DNA of 9,022 bases from Williamwhitmania sp035530955. Its GTDB lineage: Bacteria; Bacteroidota; Bacteroidia; Bacteroidales; Williamwhitmaniaceae. Where the stretch lies: contig DATKTT010000135.1 in the NCBI GenBank assembly GCA_035530955.1, positions 1-9,022 of the forward strand, written 5' to 3'. The notes beneath the pieces are model-generated. The model was not told where the DNA came from. It was given only the letters and a program-made list of their open reading frames with translations, and did not search any database. Below are positions 6,797 through 9,022 of this stretch, one piece after another. Made by a program: the position numbers and the translations under genes. Position 1 is the stretch's first letter; every line of letters begins with the position of its first letter.

Positions 6797-7939
6797 TCAT
6801 CGGCTAAACCGCGCAACAAGAGGAATACGCCTCCCAAAACCAAATGCCTTGGAAGAGACTCGAATTACTGGTGCAAATTGGAACCGCTTATATTCATTGG
6901 TGTTTACCAAATATACAACCTTTTTCACAACAGTTGCATCATACCCTTCAGCAACAATTTCGGATATACTAGCCTGCTGTTCAATGTATTTAAAGAGAAT
7001 AGCATCCAGAGTTGAGTAGTCCGGAAGCGAGTCAGCGTCTTTTTGGTCAGGACGAAGCTCTGCTGATGGTGGCTTGGTGATGGTATTGATGGGAATAATT
7101 TCCTGATTTCTATTGATATACTGAGCTAGCCGAAAAACGTCTGTTTTGTATACATCGCCCAGCACCGAAATGGCTCCATTCATATCTCCATATAAGGTTC
7201 CATAGCCAACAGCGGCCTCGCTTTTGTTGGTAGTATTGAGGAGTAAATGGCCAAATTTGTTGGAGATGGCCATTAGTAGCGTTCCCCTTATTCTGGCTTG
7301 AATGTTTTCTTCGGTGATGTCAATTTTAGTTCCTTCAAAAACAGGAGCGAGAGTTGACTCAAACGCTGAAACCATAGGCTCAATGCCAATAACATCGTAT
7401 TTGACTTTCAGATTGGCTGCCAAATCGATGGCGTCCTTCACAGAATGGTCCGACGAGTATCGTGACGGCATTAGTGCAACCCTCATGTTTTCATTACCAA
7501 TTGCTTCAGCTGCAAGGCAAAGCACAACAGCCGAGTCGATCCCTCCAGATAGTCCAAGTGTTGCTTTTTTAAATCCCATTTTGGAGAAGTAATCCCGAAT
7601 GCCCAAAACCAGCGCGCTGTAAATTTTCTCAATGCGGTTATCGTGATTCCGCGGTATAGGCGGCATTGCATCAAGTTCCTCGGTATCGATGGTAAGGGAG
7701 TCGTTGGAAAAGGACTTCAGCTGATGAACAACTTCACCAATGCTGTTTACCACCATAGAGGAGCCATCGAATACAAGATCGGTATTGGCTCCAACCTGAT
7801 TTACGTAAATAACCGGAAGGTTGTAACGCTTAACATTATTCAAAAAAACTTCTTGCCTACGATGGCTTATATCGTAAGAGAAGGGCGAGGCAGCAATGTT
7901 AATAATGATGTCAGGGCTTTCTGAAGAGAGAGCTTCCAT
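6797..7939 (-). CDS. nadE: nadE downstream fragment: end of glutaminase domain plus NAD synthetase domain
   Basis: This is the frame after the duplication, given from its first ATG (SPMEAL) at 7939. The frame itself is open a little further, to 7987, but only with a TTG. It carries INIAASPFSYDISHRR and YVNQVGANTDLVFDG from the end of the nitrilase-like domain. The PP-loop LGLSGGIDSA (SGGIDS at 7532-7549) binds ATP, followed by MPSRYSSDHS, LNTTNKSEAAVGYGTLYGDM and KPPSAELRPDQ, all standard synthetase motifs. An in-frame ATG at 7666 would begin MPPIPRNHDNRIEKIY. The product from there would be about 289 residues, close to stand-alone ammonia-dependent NadE, and GAGGA lies about 10 bases upstream of it. 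Independent translation from that site is conceivable but unproven. Confidence 0.75.
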   Translation of the reverse strand: MEALSSESPDIIINIAASPFSYDISHRRQEVFLNNVKRYNLPVIYVNQVGANTDLVFDGSSMVVNSIGEVVHQLKSFSNDSLTIDTEELDAMPPIPRNHDNRIEKIYSALVLGIRDYFSKMGFKKATLGLSGGIDSAVVLCLAAEAIGNENMRVALMPSRYSSDHSVKDAIDLAANLKVKYDVIGIEPMVSAFESTLAPVFEGTKIDITEENIQARIRGTLLMAISNKFGHLLLNTTNKSEAAVGYGTLYGDMNGAISVLGDVYKTDVFRLAQYINRNQEIIPINTITKPPSAELRPDQKDADSLPDYSTLDAILFKYIEQQASISEIVAEGYDATVVKKVVYLVNTNEYKRFQFAPVIRVSSKAFGFGRRIPLVARFSR

Positions 7940-8468
7940 GGGTGAGAGCTTCCATGGGTGAGATGGGGTAAAGCCTAGACTTGCCAAAACGCGTGGTAAC
8001 CGGTTGGTCGTCCCATAAATCTTCGCAAATGGTTATGGCCAGCTTCTGACCTTTATAGCTAGTAGTATGGAACTCTTTGCATGGTTCAAAGTAACGGTAC
8101 TCATCGAATATGTCGTAGGTGGGAAGCAACCCCTTGTGGTGGATGTCGATAATACGACCTTCGGAAAGAAAAAAGGCCGAGTTGAAGAGCTGCTTGCCAG
8201 AGCCTGCTGGGTTAATGCTTGGCCCACCAACAATTGCTGCAATGGTATTGCAATCTGCTGCGAGGGAATTAATGGCTTGGCGACATTGCTCCACAAAATC
8301 TTCTCGTTCCAGCAAATCTTGTGGTGGATAGCCACAAATACTCAGCTCAGAAAAAACGGCAAGGTCAACTTTATTTCTTTCGGCTTCGGCTAGCGCTTGC
8401 CTAATCTGTTGAAGATTTCCACTTATATCGTTGATAGTATAGTTAAGCTGGTAAAGAGCAATTCTCAT
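7911..8468 (-). CDS. nadE: nadE upstream fragment: truncated glutaminase (nitrilase-like) domain
   Basis: A 185-residue frame beginning MRIALYQLNYTINDISGN, the usual NadE N-terminus, which supports the ATG at 8468. It holds the three catalytic residues of the nitrilase superfamily: Glu41 in FSELSICGYPPQDLL, Lys112 in HHKGLLPTYDIFDE and Cys148 in ITICEDLWDD. After the second reading of the duplicated DNA it runs into ten foreign residues (THGSSLFRKP) and a TGA at 7911-7913. The last third of the nitrilase fold and the whole synthetase domain are missing, so this fragment is unlikely to work alone. Confidence 0.75.
   Translation of the reverse strand: MRIALYQLNYTINDISGNLQQIRQALAEAERNKVDLAVFSELSICGYPPQDLLEREDFVEQCRQAINSLAADCNTIAAIVGGPSINPAGSGKQLFNSAFFLSEGRIIDIHHKGLLPTYDIFDEYRYFEPCKEFHTTSYKGQKLAITICEDLWDDQPVTTRFGKSRLYPISPMEALTHGSSLFRKP
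7928..7959. repeat. Perfect 16-bp tandem duplication inside nadE
   Basis: GAGAGCTTCCATGGGT occurs twice head to tail (7928-7943 and 7944-7959), and the next four bases (GAGA) begin a third partial copy. Sixteen is not a multiple of three, so the extra copy shifts the frame by one. With one copy removed, the translation runs smoothly through ISPMEALSSESPDIIINIAA. The pattern fits slipped-strand replication or a local assembly error. Confidence 0.97.
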
Positions 8469-8481
8469 GTAAAAAAGGAGA

Positions 8482-9022
8482 TTAGAACATTATTCCAACG
8501 CGTATCGAAACGCAGCTGTTTACGGCGTTATATTGCGATGATTTTAGCACGTCGATGATGCCGTTGGAGTAGGTTACTCCAAGCTGGAGTGCAGCGCTTC
8601 CGCCCAATGAGTACTCGGCCCCTGCGCCAATTTGATAGCTTGCTGTAAAGAAGTTTACCTCATCCTTTACGTTTTCGTCCGAAACGCCTGCCTCATCGAT
8701 ATCCACCCTGGACCTAACCAAAATGTGACCTGTAAAGCCAATGTGAGCATAGTAGGTGAAGTAGCCAATTTCGTTGGTGCAGAACTTTAGCCCGATGGGA
8801 ACATCCAAATACTGGAGTTTATACATCACACCAGTTCCAGCAGCTAAATGATACAATGAATCGGCGGTTGAAATGGTTACAGGTTCTTTATAGGTAAGCT
8901 GACCACCCAAGCCACTCAGCGATACCCCACTCAGGAAGGCATATCGTTTGGCGAAATATTTCTCCATAACCATTCCAACGTTAAAGTTGGTGCGAACTCC
9001 ATCGGAGTTGAGCTTATTGTTG
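8482..9022 (-). CDS. Outer-membrane beta-barrel protein, PorT-like family (5' end outside the window)
   Basis: The frame is open through the right edge of the window, so the N-terminus and any signal peptide are missing; 179 residues are visible. The ATG at 8973 is internal, because the residues before it (GVRTNFNVG) continue the barrel pattern. Short amphipathic strands alternate with polar turns: YAFLSGVSLSGLGGQLTY, then YKLQYLDVPIGLKF, then IGYFTYYAHIGFTGHILV, then AALQLGVTYSNGI. The chain ends SIRVGIMF, and a C-terminal aromatic residue is usual for outer-membrane barrels. The segment LDVPIGLKF followed by a full-width strand is typical of the small Bacteroidota outer-membrane beta-barrel family often labelled PorT-like. 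A role in protein secretion should not be assumed from that name. It stops 13 bases before nadE and is probably co-transcribed with it. Confidence 0.85.
   Translation of the reverse strand, partial: NNKLNSDGVRTNFNVGMVMEKYFAKRYAFLSGVSLSGLGGQLTYKEPVTISTADSLYHLAAGTGVMYKLQYLDVPIGLKFCTNEIGYFTYYAHIGFTGHILVRSRVDIDEAGVSDENVKDEVNFFTASYQIGAGAEYSLGGSAALQLGVTYSNGIIDVLKSSQYNAVNSCVSIRVGIMF

Larger units (their letters stand above)
6797..8468 (-). pseudogene. nadE: NAD+ synthetase, glutamine-dependent, split by a 16-bp tandem duplication
   Basis: This gene would encode the last step of NAD biosynthesis: ATP-dependent amidation of nicotinic acid adenine dinucleotide, with ammonia released from glutamine by an N-terminal nitrilase-like domain and used by the C-terminal synthetase domain. 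The reading frame shifts at a perfect 16-bp duplication (7928-7959). The motif SPMEAL is therefore read twice, once in each frame: codons from 7955 in the upstream frame and from 7939 in the downstream frame. Deleting one copy gives about 551 residues, the normal family length, with Glu41, Lys112 and Cys148 of the glutaminase site and SGGIDS of the synthetase intact. Apart from the duplication no damage is seen, so the event is very recent or artificial. It lies 13 bases after the outer-membrane protein gene, probably in one operon. As written, a full-length enzyme cannot be made without frameshifting. Confidence 0.9.

Noticed and set aside
7940..7987. Independent N-terminus for the downstream nadE fragment from TTG at 7985-7987
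   Set aside because: These codons are the upstream nadE sequence read out of frame. They exist only because of the duplication and do not resemble a real start.
8067..8393. Plus-strand open frame of about 108 codons opposite the nadE N-terminal half
   Set aside because: It mirrors a well-supported coding region and has no family-like motifs or start context.

Overview
The window looks like chromosomal DNA of a Bacteroidota species, most likely from the order Bacteroidales. The clearest marker is the MurF-alanine racemase fusion at 586-3051, an architecture characteristic of that phylum. Supporting signs are the lack of convincing Shine-Dalgarno sequences before most starts, a TAnnTTTG-type -7 element upstream of the Crp-family gene, and a PorT-like outer-membrane barrel at the right end. 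No RNA genes, insertion sequences, CRISPR arrays or phage genes were seen. Almost all of the DNA is coding; the longest gap without a gene is about 160 bases.

Left half, plus strand (1-5946). A thymidine kinase missing its 5' end is followed after 11 bases by the bifunctional murF-alr gene. Next come a WaaE/KdtX-like family 2 glycosyltransferase, an overlapping family 9 (heptosyltransferase-like) glycosyltransferase and, after a 162-base AT-rich gap, a second family 2 glycosyltransferase. The tight spacing up to 4860 suggests one transcription unit joining dTMP salvage, D-alanine and peptidoglycan precursor supply, and lipopolysaccharide core or other surface-glycan assembly. The last glycosyltransferase is visibly more AT-rich than its neighbours and may be a later addition.

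Right half, minus strand (6015-9022). Read in its own direction, this half holds the 3' part of an outer-membrane beta-barrel gene, then nadE (glutamine-dependent NAD+ synthetase) 13 bases downstream, then a Crp/Fnr-family regulator after an 80-base gap. That gap contains a candidate promoter and two palindromes. The two halves converge at 5947-6014, where no convincing terminator was found.

The most notable feature is that nadE is broken by an exact 16-bp tandem duplication (7928-7959). Removing one copy restores an open frame of about 551 codons with all expected catalytic motifs. nadE is normally indispensable, so this is a sequencing or assembly artefact, a recent and potentially reversible mutation, or a sign of a second NAD synthetase. 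No wholly new multi-gene system was recognised.
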